Shown: positions 1 to 8,760, numbered from the stretch's first letter. The stretch: 64,000 nt of DNA from JADFQT01 sp965216025 (GCA_965216025.1 CBDCEX010000013.1:248001-312000), one strand, 5' to 3'. A program made the numbers and translations. The notes: a model not told the origin generated them from the sequence alone.

Positions 1-638
1 GAACCATGCAAGTCGCCGAAGCGGTGTCCCGAAAAGTAGGACTGCCGGTTACGGTTGACCCCCGTCTCATGGAGCTGAATTTGGGGGAGTTGGAGGGAGC
101 CACCAGCCGGCAAATGAAGGAGCAGTGGTCCCAGGTTTATAGCAGCTGGCGGGAGAACACGGGGGCCACTGTGATGCCGGGCGGCGAATCCATGGCCCAA
201 CTTCAGGAACGCGCCTGGCAGTCTTTTCTGGAGGTTGAAGCGACCCATCTGGAAGACGATGCGGTTCTAATAGTCTCCCACAACTTCGCCATTCGGTGCA
301 TCATCTCACAACTGCTCGGCATTCCCTGGTCTCATTTTCACGGAACCTATCTCGATTTAGGCTCCGTATGTACCATAGAAACCACCGGAGAAACCACCGT
401 GACCGGAAACCAGAAACCACCGGAGAAACCACCGGAGAAACCACCGGAGAAACCACCGGAGAAACCACCGGAGAAACCACCGGAGAAACCACCGGAGAAA
501 CCACCGGAGAAACCACCGGAGAAACCATCGACCGTCGCAGGCGGCTCAAAAGCTACAACTCCATCAGCCACCTTTCACCGGAGAATCAACCCAGCGGTTC
601 CGGTTGAACTATCGCCATCCCTCCGAGATGAACGATAA
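1..638 (+). CDS. Histidine phosphatase family protein (5' end outside window) with PPEK-repeat tail
   Basis: C-terminal part of a phosphoglycerate-mutase-like histidine phosphatase. The reading frame is open to the window edge, so the N-terminal RHG catalytic motif lies upstream. Visible family features are the ELNLGELEG segment, the PGGES motif before the helical region, and VSHNFAIRC, which carries the second catalytic histidine. The phosphatase fold ends near base 370. After that comes a low-complexity tail in which a 12-base unit is read first as ETTG (378-401) and then nine times as PPEK (417-524), followed by about 37 ordinary residues. The tail is not part of the family fold. The stop overlaps the preferred tilS start (628) by 11 bases, suggesting translational coupling. 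The substrate cannot be told from sequence (sugar phosphate, cobalamin precursor or other). Confidence 0.8.
   Translation, partial: TMQVAEAVSRKVGLPVTVDPRLMELNLGELEGATSRQMKEQWSQVYSSWRENTGATVMPGGESMAQLQERAWQSFLEVEATHLEDDAVLIVSHNFAIRCIISQLLGIPWSHFHGTYLDLGSVCTIETTGETTVTGNQKPPEKPPEKPPEKPPEKPPEKPPEKPPEKPPEKPPEKPSTVAGGSKATTPSATFHRRINPAVPVELSPSLRDER
417..524 (+). repeat. Nine perfect 12-bp tandem repeats (unit ccaccggagaaa)
   Basis: Nine uninterrupted copies of a 12-base unit encode (PPEK)9 within the phosphatase tail. Two further copies at 378-401, separated by a short spacer that shifts the phase, are read in another frame as ETTG-ETT. Unit length is a multiple of three, so gain or loss of copies keeps the downstream frame. 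Confidence 0.95.
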
Positions 639-2184
639 CCTAACCGCCCGGGTAGAACGCCTGACCAGCGCCTCGCTGAGCCGGTGCGGGTATTCCTCCG
701 GGTATTCCCCCGAGGATTCCCGCCAGTATTCCGGGGAGGGCGCCACACCCCTGGTCGTGGGAGTTTCCGGCGGGCCGGATTCCACCGCCCTGCTTTACTG
801 CCTTTACCGCCTCCGCAAGGCATGGAACCTGCAACTCCATGTAGCACACTTGAACCACGACTTTCGCGGCGAGGAGGCCGACGCCGACGCCGAGTTCGTG
901 ACCGACATGGCTTTGGAGCTGGACTTGCCGGTCACCGTGGAGAAGCAGGACCCCCTAGCCTACCAGCGGGAGCGGGGCATAAGCTCCTTCGAGCAAGGAG
1001 CCAGGGAGCTACGGTATGCCTTCCTGGCGAAGGTGGCTACCAGCATCAGCGCGTCTGCGGTAGCGGTGGCTCACACCGCTGATGACCTGGCGGAAACCGT
1101 TCTGCTCCATATCCTAAGAGGTGCCGGGCTGCACGGACTGCGGGGGATGACCGAGCTGGCCCCCTGGCCCTGGCCGCCGAACCTGCCTCAACTCCAGCTG
1201 CTTCGTCCCTTGCTGGAAGCAACCAAGGCAGAGACAGTGGCCTACTGTAACTCGCTGGGACGGAGCTTCCGGGTGGATACCGGCAACGCCCTGCCCCGGT
1301 TCACCCGAAACCGACTGAGACAAAGCCTCCTCCCTCTTTTGGCCGAGGAATATAATCCCCGGATTCGGGAATCGCTGGTCAGGTTGGCTCACACCGCGTC
1401 CCTGGAGCTGGACTTTCTGGAAAAGGAGACGGATGCCGTCTGGCCTCAGGTCCTGGTCGAAGCTGAAGAGGGTGACGCTGAAGAAGGTGACGCTGGTTCC
1501 GTCAGCCTCCACCGACAGGCCCTATCCCAACTCCACCCGGCACTGCAGAGGATGGTGCTGCGGCGGGCCTACATCCTGGTTGCGGGAGACGCCCGCCGGC
1601 TGCGGGAAAGCCACCTGAGGGCCATGGCTGAAGCGGCGGGCCGCCGGAGCTCGGGACAAACCCTACAATTGCCCGGCGGATGGCGGCTCCATATTACTTA
1701 CGATTTTTTGCGCCTGACCAGAAATCGGGCCCTGGATTGCCCCTTTCCACCGCTGACGGGGGAATATCCAGTTTCCCTGCCTCAGTCCCCTGGAGAAGTG
1801 GCGGTAACCCGGCTGGAGGGCTGGGAGATATCAATAACAATTGTGACTGCGCCGGGGCCGGAGCAAATCGCTCAAGCGCCGCCCTTGGCGGCATATTTTA
1901 ACCCAGGAGCCTTGCGCCAGGGAGCCTTGGGCCAGGGGCTCCAGGTTCGCTCTCGGCGGCCAGGAGATCGATTCCAGCCTCTGGGGATGACTCACCAGAA
2001 AAAGCTGCAAGATTTTTTCACCGACACCCGGATGCCGGAAAGCTGGCGGGATCGGGTACCACTCTTAGTTACGGACAGCGGGATAGCCTGGGTGGTTGGT
2101 CAACGGATCGCAGAATGGGCCCGGGTAAATACCCAGGCAGGAGACCACGGCCAGATGTACACCGTTACTTTTCAACTGGTTTAG
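628..2184 (+). CDS. tilS: tRNA(Ile)-lysidine synthase
   Basis: TilS uses ATP and lysine to convert the wobble cytidine of the CAU-anticodon tRNA-Ile to lysidine, so that AUA is read as isoleucine; it is a cytoplasmic essential enzyme. The N-type PP-loop SGGPDST lies at residues 47-53, followed by the HLNHDFRGEEAD and AHTADDLAET segments typical of TilS. The C-terminal substrate-binding domain ends with LQVRSRRPGDRFQPLG and KKLQDFFTD. Length (518 aa) is usual. I chose ATG at 628, which overlaps the phosphatase stop; an in-frame TTG at 604 is the alternative. Short in-frame duplications occur in the linker (EEGDAEEGDA, about bases 1464-1493) and near GALRQGALGQG (about 1909-1940). Confidence 0.93.
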   Translation: MNDNLTARVERLTSASLSRCGYSSGYSPEDSRQYSGEGATPLVVGVSGGPDSTALLYCLYRLRKAWNLQLHVAHLNHDFRGEEADADAEFVTDMALELDLPVTVEKQDPLAYQRERGISSFEQGARELRYAFLAKVATSISASAVAVAHTADDLAETVLLHILRGAGLHGLRGMTELAPWPWPPNLPQLQLLRPLLEATKAETVAYCNSLGRSFRVDTGNALPRFTRNRLRQSLLPLLAEEYNPRIRESLVRLAHTASLELDFLEKETDAVWPQVLVEAEEGDAEEGDAGSVSLHRQALSQLHPALQRMVLRRAYILVAGDARRLRESHLRAMAEAAGRRSSGQTLQLPGGWRLHITYDFLRLTRNRALDCPFPPLTGEYPVSLPQSPGEVAVTRLEGWEISITIVTAPGPEQIAQAPPLAAYFNPGALRQGALGQGLQVRSRRPGDRFQPLGMTHQKKLQDFFTDTRMPESWRDRVPLLVTDSGIAWVVGQRIAEWARVNTQAGDHGQMYTVTFQLV

Positions 2185-2263
2185 TGAACTTGTAGTCACT
2201 TTAGTGAACTATTTAGGCACATTAGTGAATAATATTGACAACTAAGCACTTTTATTGTAGTCT
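2181..2263 (+). promoter_or_regulatory. Promoter and candidate operator of the toxin-antitoxin operon
   Basis: Three direct repeats of ttagtgaa(ct) start at 2181, 2201 and 2222, a spacing of 20 and 21 bases (two helical turns), so they would lie on the same face of the DNA. The second forms a small palindrome, CACTTTAGTG (2197-2206). They end just before a perfect TTGACA (2235-2240). After a 17-base spacer comes TAGTCT (2258-2263), a weak -10. The start codon of the antitoxin is at 2290 behind a ccaggggg ribosome-binding site. Autoregulation by the Phd-like protein is inferred from what is known of type II systems. Confidence 0.55.
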
Positions 2264-2289
2264 AAAGTCCTAAAGTTGTTCCAGGGGGA

Positions 2290-2571
2290 ATGGTGCTTGT
2301 GACTAATAATGAGACTACAATTTCTGTTAGAGAGCTGAAGGCCCATGCCAGCAAGCTTCTCAAGTTGATCGAAGAAGACGCGGGTTCAGAAATAATAATC
2401 ACCCGTCATGGCAAACCTTGTGGAAAATTGGTGGGCTTGGAACAGCAGTCCCCACCTACCCCACTGGCCGAGCGAATAAGCTTGCGAAATACCATGTCCC
2501 ATTTGGCCAAGACCGGTGAGAAAGACCTGGTTGAAGCTACTAACATTTGGGGGGCAGGCTCCAATGAATAA
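2290..2571 (+). CDS. Phd/YefM-family antitoxin
   Basis: A 93-residue protein with the Phd/YefM N-terminal DNA-binding fold: ISVRELKAHASKLLKLIEE followed by IIITRHGKPCGKLV, the standard strand-turn of this family. The C-terminal 35 residues would be the toxin-binding tail. Antitoxins of this type bind operator DNA as dimers and neutralise the partner nuclease. The gene overlaps the PIN toxin by 8 bases and has its own promoter region with repeated sites. The start at 2290 follows a G-rich ribosome-binding site. Confidence 0.88.
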   Translation: MVLVTNNETTISVRELKAHASKLLKLIEEDAGSEIIITRHGKPCGKLVGLEQQSPPTPLAERISLRNTMSHLAKTGEKDLVEATNIWGAGSNE

Positions 2572-2971
2572 CGACCAGCTGCCGGTCTATGTTACGGACA
2601 CCAACGCGCTGTTCTGGTATTTGAGTGACGCCAGCCGGCTCAGCGCGGCAGCTGACGCCGTTTTTCGGTTGGCCGCTGCCGGACAGGCCCATATCCTGGT
2701 ACCGGCTATCGTCTTGGCCGAAGTTCTCAGTCTGACGCAAACGGTGGGGAATCCCATGCCTGCCGCTTCCCTCATTGAGAACATCAACCAGAGCGCCGAA
2801 TTCATCCTCTCCCCGCTGGGGGAAGCGCAGTTGATCGGGATGGAGGCGGTGGATCCCAGTCTGAGGATTCACGACCGGCTGATTGCGGCAGAAGCCCTGG
2901 CTCATCAAGCTCCAGTGATCACCGGAGACCCGGCGCTGTGGCAGACCGAGGCTATCGAAGCCATCTGGTAG
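2564..2971 (+). CDS. PIN-domain toxin (VapC-like ribonuclease)
   Basis: A 135-residue PIN domain. Acidic residues expected for the metal site are visible: D in YVTDTNALFWYL, E in VLAEVLSL, D in RIHDRLIAAEAL and D in ITGDPAL. PIN toxins are Mg-dependent RNases that cut tRNA or rRNA; the actual target is unknown here. ATG at 2564 gives the overlapping ATGAATAA arrangement with the antitoxin stop, so the two should be co-translated. An earlier in-frame start at 2516 would overlap the antitoxin too far. Confidence 0.88.
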   Translation: MNNDQLPVYVTDTNALFWYLSDASRLSAAADAVFRLAAAGQAHILVPAIVLAEVLSLTQTVGNPMPAASLIENINQSAEFILSPLGEAQLIGMEAVDPSLRIHDRLIAAEALAHQAPVITGDPALWQTEAIEAIW

Positions 2972-3057
2972 TCCTCTACCAGCTGTTGTAAGGAACTAAA
3001 AGGGGCTGGGAACCCGGAGAAGCGCGGGTTTTGGCCGACGGCCCTGGATTCCAGCGA

Positions 3058-3901
3058 TTACAGGCCTAACAGCCGGGAAGGATTGTCCTTCACCAGCATC
3101 CTTACTTCCACCTCATCCAGGCCCGCTTGCAGCAAGGTACCTATGCCCATCCGCATGCCCTCTGCGGGCATGGGATGAAAGTCCTGACCAAAGTCGCTGC
3201 TTTACGATGCAGTTCTCCGGTCCAATAGTCCTGATAGTCTCCACCAAATCCTGGGGCGATAACCGGTAAGTAGTCGGCATCATCACCTGCAGGCAATGCT
3301 CCACGTAAGCCCCCATCTCCGCCATGGCCTTCATATCAGCCGGAGTCATGTCGGTCCAGAAGGCCGAAGTAGTGCCGTGGGTCACCACTACCCGTCCAAT
3401 GCCTTGGTTACGCGCTTCCTCCACCAGAACCATGCACTCCTTGGTTGAAACATGCCCGGTGGCCAGAACCATGTCGTGGGACTTTACCAGACCCAGGATA
3501 TCCTGGACCTCCGGTAGCAGCTTGCCGCGCTCATCCAGCAGGCAAATACCGCCACTCAATCCCTTATGTTGGCGGTCGGCCTGGGCGGAGTAGGTGGGCA
3601 TCCACACCACCCGGCCGCCCAGGTCGGCGGTGCACTCCACGGCATCCGGATTCAATCCTCCTACCTGGACATCCAGGGCCACTCCACCAACCAGGGTGAT
3701 ATCAGTAATTACCTGATTTACCGTATAGGCCACCGGCTGAGTTGGATATTCATGACTCTTCAGCACCAGGCCTCTCATCCCCATTTCCCTGGCTTGACTG
3801 GCCACGGCCAGGGCATCGCCGCGTCGCTCCACCCGAGGGTCGGGAGCGAAGTGGACGTGGATGTCCACGGCGCCTTCCAGGATCCGATCGACATTGCTCA
3901 C
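3058..3901 (-). pseudogene. DUF6282-family amidohydrolase-like gene with one frameshift
   Basis: The protein starts MSNVDRILEGAVDIHVHFAPD, a metal-binding HVHFAPD motif of the DUF6282 branch of amidohydrolase-like TIM barrels, with later histidines in ATGHVST and VVTHGTTS. Near 3199-3205 the frame breaks. Removing one base restores SSDFGQDFHPMPAEG and then a normal family C-terminus, VRMLVKDNPSRLLGL, ending at the stop at 3058-3060. Uncorrected, the product ends at 3113 with an unrelated tail. GTG at 3901 is preferred because AAGGAG sits seven bases upstream. The break may be a real mutation or an assembly error in a short homopolymer. The substrate is unknown. Confidence 0.75.
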
Positions 3902-4223
3902 GCCCACTCCTTAGTTGCGAATTTGGGTAGGGATCCCGGTCCGGGTCGACTCAGGCGATGACGGTCCCGGGAACTGCGTGGGCCAGCCGTCGGCCCGACA
4001 AGCACGCGGTGCGGCATTATGGCCCCGCGAAGAATTGGCGAAAGCATAGGTGAAGGGAGATACTCTGTCAATGTCCAATCTCCCCGTTTCATTTTTGCCG
4101 GTCTGCCTGTATCATAATAGTTAGGAATCCTCTTCTCACATCCCGGCCTCTTCCCAGATCTCAATCCGGGAACTCAATCCGGGATCTCAGCCCAGGGGCC
4201 TAAGCCCAAGCGAGGAGCTAGCA
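3902..4223. other. Divergent intergenic region with possible accDA promoter
   Basis: This gap separates the leftward DUF6282 gene from accDA. A weak sigma70-like pair, TTTCAT (4087-4092) and TATCAT (4110-4115) with 17-base spacing, points right. Downstream is a short imperfect repeat of ctcaatccggga (about 4158-4190). The accDA ribosome-binding site gcgaggagc ends just before 4224. No gene is visible. Confidence 0.35.
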
Positions 4224-6059
4224 TTGAGAGACCTGGCTAACCTGCTGGTCCACTTGTTTAGTCGCAATGGCGACCTGAGCCAAGTTTACCTATCGGCGGT
4301 CCATGACAAGTGCCTGCTCTGTGAGGAGCCGATCAGCCAGTCGGAGGCCTACCTAACCTACCGGGTGTGCCCCTTCTGCCGTTTTCACTACACCCTGTCC
4401 GCTCGCCAGCGGATCGAGCTGCTGGCCGACAGCCGCAGCTTTAAGGAAACCCACAAGTACTTGAGCTCCGTTTCTCCCCTTTCCTTTTCCAGCCGGGGGC
4501 CCTACCGAAAGCTCCTTGCCAAGAGCCAGAACCGCACTGGATTGACCGAAGCAGCGGTAACCGGCCGGTGCAAGATCGACGGCATAGAAGTGATGATCCT
4601 GGTTCTCGACTTCGGCTTCATGGGCGGCAGCATGGGAAGCGTAGTCGGAGAAAAGGTCGCCCTGGCCCTGGAGGACGCCGCCCGCCGGGATTTTCCCCTG
4701 GTAGCCCTGGTAACCGGTGGAGGCCTGCGAGTCCAAGAGGGCGTTCTGTCCCTAATGCAGATGGCGAAAACGGTTACCGCCGCCAACCGGCTCCGGGACA
4801 AGGGCCTCCCCTTCATTGTGGTGCTGGCCAACCCTTCCACCGGACAGGCTTACGCCAGCTTCGCGAACCTGGCCGACGTAATTCTCGCGGAACCGGGTTC
4901 CTTAATAGGGTTGTCCCCCTTGCGGACCCTGCAGGCGCTCTCCAAGCACCCCCTGCCCTTGGACGCCCACACATCGGAAGCCCACCTGGCTCACGGCCTG
5001 CTGGATAATGTTATCGACCGGGAGGGCCTACAAACCCGCCTGGCCGTCCTGCTGAAAATCCTGACCGGGCAGACGCTTAGCAAAGGCAGCTATAAAGAGC
5101 TGCTCAAGACCAAACTGGAGGCTTCTCCCGACCCGGAGGCGTGGCAGGCCGTGACGATAGCCCGCCACGCCGAGCGCCCCTCCGCCATGGTCTACATGCG
5201 GTCCATGCTTGAACCCTTCGTAGAGCTCCACGGCGACCGGCTGAACAGCGATGACCGCTCGGTAGTGGGAGGATTGGGTTATCTCTCCGGTGAGCCGGTG
5301 GCGATTATCGGCCAGCAGCGCCGTCCGGCGCGGGACGGCGAAAGGTATCACGTGTACCCGGATGGACTGCGTAAGGCCCAGCGGTTGATAAACCTGGCAG
5401 CTCGTTTCAAGCTGCCGCTGATAACCCTCGTCGACACCCAGGGAGCCGACCCGGGACTGGAAGCCGAAGAGCAAGGCATCGGCAACGCCATCGCCAACAC
5501 CCTCTCACTGATGGTTAACGTCCCCACGCCGGTGGTAACCGTCATCATCGGCGAGGGCGGCAGCGAGGGAGCCCTGGCCCTGGGCCTGTCCGACCGCACT
5601 CTGATGCAGCAGTACGCGATATACTCTCCAATCTCGATGAACCGGACCCTGAGCAGTCTCTATCCCGACGAACAGCTGGTAGACCGCGAGGCGGCCGAAG
5701 CGATGATGCTAACGGCTCAGGACTGCCAGGAGTTGGGAATAATCAACGCCGTGGTACCAGAGCCGGAGGGGGGAGCCCACGACAACCCGAGGGAGGCGGC
5801 GACGGCCATTCAGATCGCTTTGATGAAGAACCTGGCGGAACTTTCCAAGCAGTCGCAGAGCAGGTTGCTCAAGCGCCGTTATAAAAGATTTCGTAAGATG
5901 GGAGAGTTGAGCAACTATTCCCAGGAAGCCATGGACCGGGAGGTGGAGCTGCTGATGAAAATCTCCACTTCCCGCCACCGCAGCCGCACCAGCCGGGCTC
6001 CAAGACGAAGGGCCTCGGAGAGCGAAACCTCCGAGGCCCAACTTACCGCGCCAGATTAG
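4224..6059 (+). CDS. accDA: Fused acetyl-CoA carboxylase carboxyltransferase (beta-alpha)
   Basis: A single 611-residue protein joins the beta (AccD) and alpha (AccA) halves of the carboxyltransferase, which moves CO2 from biotin to acetyl-CoA to make malonyl-CoA for fatty-acid synthesis. The AccD half begins with a four-cysteine zinc finger (C30, C33, C49, C52), then GFMGGSMGSVVGEK and the crotonase-like core. The AccA half starts near residue 300, with FVELHGDRLNSDDRSVVGG and later the IIGEGGSEGALAL oxyanion-hole loop. In Escherichia coli these are two genes; fusions are known in other phyla. The TTG start at 4224 has a good GAGG site. The last 30 residues are basic and then acidic, probably disordered. 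Biotin carboxylase and carrier genes are not in the window. Confidence 0.9.
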   Translation: MRDLANLLVHLFSRNGDLSQVYLSAVHDKCLLCEEPISQSEAYLTYRVCPFCRFHYTLSARQRIELLADSRSFKETHKYLSSVSPLSFSSRGPYRKLLAKSQNRTGLTEAAVTGRCKIDGIEVMILVLDFGFMGGSMGSVVGEKVALALEDAARRDFPLVALVTGGGLRVQEGVLSLMQMAKTVTAANRLRDKGLPFIVVLANPSTGQAYASFANLADVILAEPGSLIGLSPLRTLQALSKHPLPLDAHTSEAHLAHGLLDNVIDREGLQTRLAVLLKILTGQTLSKGSYKELLKTKLEASPDPEAWQAVTIARHAERPSAMVYMRSMLEPFVELHGDRLNSDDRSVVGGLGYLSGEPVAIIGQQRRPARDGERYHVYPDGLRKAQRLINLAARFKLPLITLVDTQGADPGLEAEEQGIGNAIANTLSLMVNVPTPVVTVIIGEGGSEGALALGLSDRTLMQQYAIYSPISMNRTLSSLYPDEQLVDREAAEAMMLTAQDCQELGIINAVVPEPEGGAHDNPREAATAIQIALMKNLAELSKQSQSRLLKRRYKRFRKMGELSNYSQEAMDREVELLMKISTSRHRSRTSRAPRRRASESETSEAQLTAPD

Positions 6060-6360
6060 TTTTCTTCGCCCAGAGTTTTCGTCCGGGAATCTAAAGAGTC
6101 ATTGCGAGTTTTCATGCTCTGGCGGAGCGCCACCTACAGATGAACATGGATTCCCCTCGGCTCATGGTGCGATGGGCTCACCACGAGCGGTAGGGATCCC
6201 GTTCGTCCTGAGGCTCTCGAAGGGCGAACGGGCTATTTACAGAGCAGCCCTTCGGCTGGGCTCAGGATTAACTCCGCGAAGCAATCCCTCCTTACCCTCA
6301 TGAGATTGCTTCGTCGTCCCGATCACATTGGGACTTCTCGCAATGACGTCTCACCCGCTC
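6060..6360. repeat. Intergenic gap filled with dispersed hairpin repeats
   Basis: About 300 bases between the convergent accDA and mrp genes. It holds a member of the dispersed repeat family (ttcgtcctgaggctctcgaa, about 6200-6230), a ccttcggctgggctcaggat segment near 6248, and an inverted pair gcgaagcaatc / gattgcttcg (about 6277-6313). Related sequence recurs near 27640, 50400, 51890 and 58705. No coding potential seen. Confidence 0.6.
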
Positions 6361-7170
6361 CTAACGGGGTTCTCTGCCCAACTCTTCCAAACTTTTTTCC
6401 AAGCCTTGGACCAAATGAGCGTATTCCCGACTCACCTCTTGGTCCAGCAGGACTGTGGGTTTGGAATTATCCCGGTATGCCGAGCGCAAAGCCAGGTTTC
6501 CCAAGAAGGGGGTATCCACCTCTTCCGCCATCTTCCTGCCGCCGCCTTCCCCAAACACTTCGCCGGTATAATTTTCCACCACGCCCAAGATATTGAGGTT
6601 GAGCTTGCGGATCATGTTGATGCAGCGCTTGGCATCCATGTTGGCCAGCTCCTGCGGCGTACTCACCACCACGAAGCCATCCATGGGTATGGTTTGCATT
6701 ACGGTTAGTGGCGAGTCGGAGGTTCCCGGCGGGAGGTCGACGATTAGATAATCCAGCTCTCCCCAGTCGGTAGCCTGTAAAAACTGGTTAATTGCATTGT
6801 GGACCATGGGACCCCGCCAGATTATGGCCTCCTCCTCGCTGGCCTGGAAGAAGGCCATGGACACGACCTTTACGCCCCACTTTTCGGCTGGCTCTATGCG
6901 GCCATCCACATAATCCGGCTTTTCGGAGATTCCCAACACTTTGGTAACGTTGGGACAGTCGATGTCCACGTCCAAGAGTCCCACCTTCTTGCCGGCTTGA
7001 GCCAGGGTGGTCGCCAAGTTGACCGCCACGGTAGTCTTGCCGACCCCTCCCTTGCCGCTGTAAACGCCTACTTTGGCCTTGATGGTAGAAAGGCGCTCAG
7101 TTATGTCCCGCTTTTGCTGCCAGCTGCGCTTGATCTGCTCCAGCCTGGCATTCTCCTGGGGCGTAGCCAT
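6361..7170 (-). CDS. mrp: Mrp/NBP35-family ATP-binding iron-sulfur carrier protein
   Basis: A deviant Walker A P-loop, GKGGVGKT, at residues 39-46 and the DVDIDCPNV switch segment identify the Mrp/ApbC/NBP35 group of P-loop ATPases. These bind and hand over iron-sulfur clusters to target apoproteins. The protein is 269 residues, as is usual for short bacterial Mrp without a fused N-terminal MIP18 domain. That domain is instead encoded 77 bases upstream on the same strand (7248-7556), so the two probably work together. There is no conserved CxxC pair near the C-terminus as in many NBP35 proteins, so cluster-binding ligands are unclear. Confidence 0.85.
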   Translation of the reverse strand: MATPQENARLEQIKRSWQQKRDITERLSTIKAKVGVYSGKGGVGKTTVAVNLATTLAQAGKKVGLLDVDIDCPNVTKVLGISEKPDYVDGRIEPAEKWGVKVVSMAFFQASEEEAIIWRGPMVHNAINQFLQATDWGELDYLIVDLPPGTSDSPLTVMQTIPMDGFVVVSTPQELANMDAKRCINMIRKLNLNILGVVENYTGEVFGEGGGRKMAEEVDTPFLGNLALRSAYRDNSKPTVLLDQEVSREYAHLVQGLEKSLEELGREPR

Positions 7171-7247
7171 TACTCCTCCGGTGGCATGCCCAGCCGCCTC
7201 GGCGGCGGGCCGAATCGTCCCCGTCTATTAGTTCGGACCGGACTGAG

Positions 7248-7556
7248 CTAAATGCCCAGCTGGGACCGGGCCTCTTCGCTGATTAAATCCGGCGACCAGG
7301 GGGGGTCGAACACCAGCTCTATCTCCACCTCTTCAACCCCTTCCACGTCCTGGATTGCCCACTCCGCCTGTTGGGCGATGTGCGGGCCCATTCCACAACC
7401 GGGGAAGGTGAGGGTAAGCTGTACGTAGACGTTGTTATCATCGTTGACCTGAACCTCGTAAATCAGACCCAAGTCCACCACATTAACTGGAATTTCCGGG
7501 TCGTAGACCGTTCTCAAAGCCTCATAAACATCATCTTGGGTAACAGTTTGCGGCAT
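7248..7556 (-). CDS. MIP18/DUF59-family iron-sulfur assembly factor (SufT-like)
   Basis: A 102-residue protein with the family signature DPEIPVNVVDLGLIYEV near the N-terminus, a single cysteine in LTFPGCGMG, and VFDPPWSPDLIS near the end. Members (SufT, PaaD, Cia2) help mature iron-sulfur proteins. It is the first gene of a two-gene leftward unit with mrp; elsewhere the same two modules are fused. ATG at 7556 follows a GGAGG-like site (ggaggattc). Confidence 0.88.
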   Translation of the reverse strand: MPQTVTQDDVYEALRTVYDPEIPVNVVDLGLIYEVQVNDDNNVYVQLTLTFPGCGMGPHIAQQAEWAIQDVEGVEEVEIELVFDPPWSPDLISEEARSQLGI

Positions 7557-7650
7557 GAATCCTCCTGCCGTGAAAGCTGCCGGGAAAGCCTACGCTAATT
7601 ATACAAATTGTTGACCAAATAGGTCAACAATTACCAGCGAGCCGACTTTC

Positions 7651-8616
7651 TCAGGGAATCAGCACTACCTTGCCGGTGGTGGCCCGAGATTCCAGCTGCC
7701 GGTGGGCTTCCGCAGCCTCGGACAGAGCCATCACGTGTTCGACCCGCAATTTCAACTCTCCGGACTTTACCCATCCCAGAACATCCCCGGCCCGCTTTTC
7801 CAGCTCCTGCCGCGACACCGTGTAATCGCCCAGTCCTGGGCGGGTCAGGTACTTGGAGCCGTTGCCCAGGACCCGCGGGTCGACCGGTGGAACGGGACCG
7901 CTGGCCGCTCCGTACAGTACCAAATAACCCCGCCGCGCCAGAGAGCTTACGCTTTTATCAAAGGTCGTCTGACCCACTGCGTCATACACCACCTGAACCC
8001 CAGCTCCATCGGTGGCTTGGCTGATCTCCGCGGCGAAGTCCTGCTGGGTGTACAGAATTACCTGGTCAGCGCCGGCCCCTTTGGCCAGCTCGGCCTTGGC
8101 CTCGGTGGAAACGGTGGAAAAGACGTAGCCGCCTAGTCGCTTAACCATTTGGATCAACAGCAACCCTACGCCGCCCGCGCCGGCGTGAATCAAGACCTTG
8201 TCCCCCCGCTGAACCGGATAGGTGGAATGACACAGATAGTGGGCAGTCATGCCCTGGAGCATCACCGCCGCACCGGCTTTGGCGTCCAGCCCCTCAGGCA
8301 ATTTGATCACCCTGGAAGCGGGCACCACCGCCTGCTCCGCGTAAGACCCGGGAATGCTGCAATACACCACCGAATCGCCTTCTTTAACTTCAGTAACTCC
8401 GGAGCCGACGCCCCGAACCACTCCGGCTCCTTCCACTCCCACGACCCAGGGCAAACTGGGCGGGTTGACTCCAGAGCGGCTGTAGGTGTCGGTGAAGTTT
8501 ACGCCCACCGCCTGGATCTCCAGCAAGGCCTGACCGTCTCCGGGCGTTGGGTCCGGTAGGTCCTGGTATTTCATGACCTCGGGGCCGCCAAACTCAGTGA
8601 TCTGTACTGCTTTCAT
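7651..8616 (-). CDS. Zinc-independent quinone oxidoreductase (MDR family)
   Basis: A 321-residue medium-chain dehydrogenase/reductase of the NADPH:quinone reductase branch. It has the N-terminal GroES-like fold (GVNFTDTYSRSG), the nucleotide-binding HAGAGGVGLLLIQ segment near residue 145, and AKGAGADQVI before the second half. The catalytic and structural zinc cysteines of true alcohol dehydrogenases are absent. Such enzymes reduce quinones or enones with NADPH in the cytoplasm. The upstream leader on the same strand contains a terminator-like hairpin and a 12-base palindrome, so control by attenuation or a repressor is possible. Confidence 0.87.
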   Translation of the reverse strand: MKAVQITEFGGPEVMKYQDLPDPTPGDGQALLEIQAVGVNFTDTYSRSGVNPPSLPWVVGVEGAGVVRGVGSGVTEVKEGDSVVYCSIPGSYAEQAVVPASRVIKLPEGLDAKAGAAVMLQGMTAHYLCHSTYPVQRGDKVLIHAGAGGVGLLLIQMVKRLGGYVFSTVSTEAKAELAKGAGADQVILYTQQDFAAEISQATDGAGVQVVYDAVGQTTFDKSVSSLARRGYLVLYGAASGPVPPVDPRVLGNGSKYLTRPGLGDYTVSRQELEKRAGDVLGWVKSGELKLRVEHVMALSEAAEAHRQLESRATTGKVVLIP

Positions 8617-8760
8617 GCCTCTACTCCCATCTCAGGTTATCGGACTTTCCGGGGATGCTTCCAGGGGATGCGGGAACTGCATTGATAGCAAGGTGAATCC
8701 ACAAGTTTGGTTAATACCTATGTGGGTCCCACCATAGCTTGGGTTTGGGCCTGGGAGTCC

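Noticed and set aside
378..524. CRISPR array
   Set aside because: The repeats are 12 bases with no spacers and lie inside a coding frame; no cas gene is near.
296..607. Rightward frame encoding ETTG repeats
   Set aside because: The same tandem DNA repeat read in another frame; the phosphatase frame explains the region.
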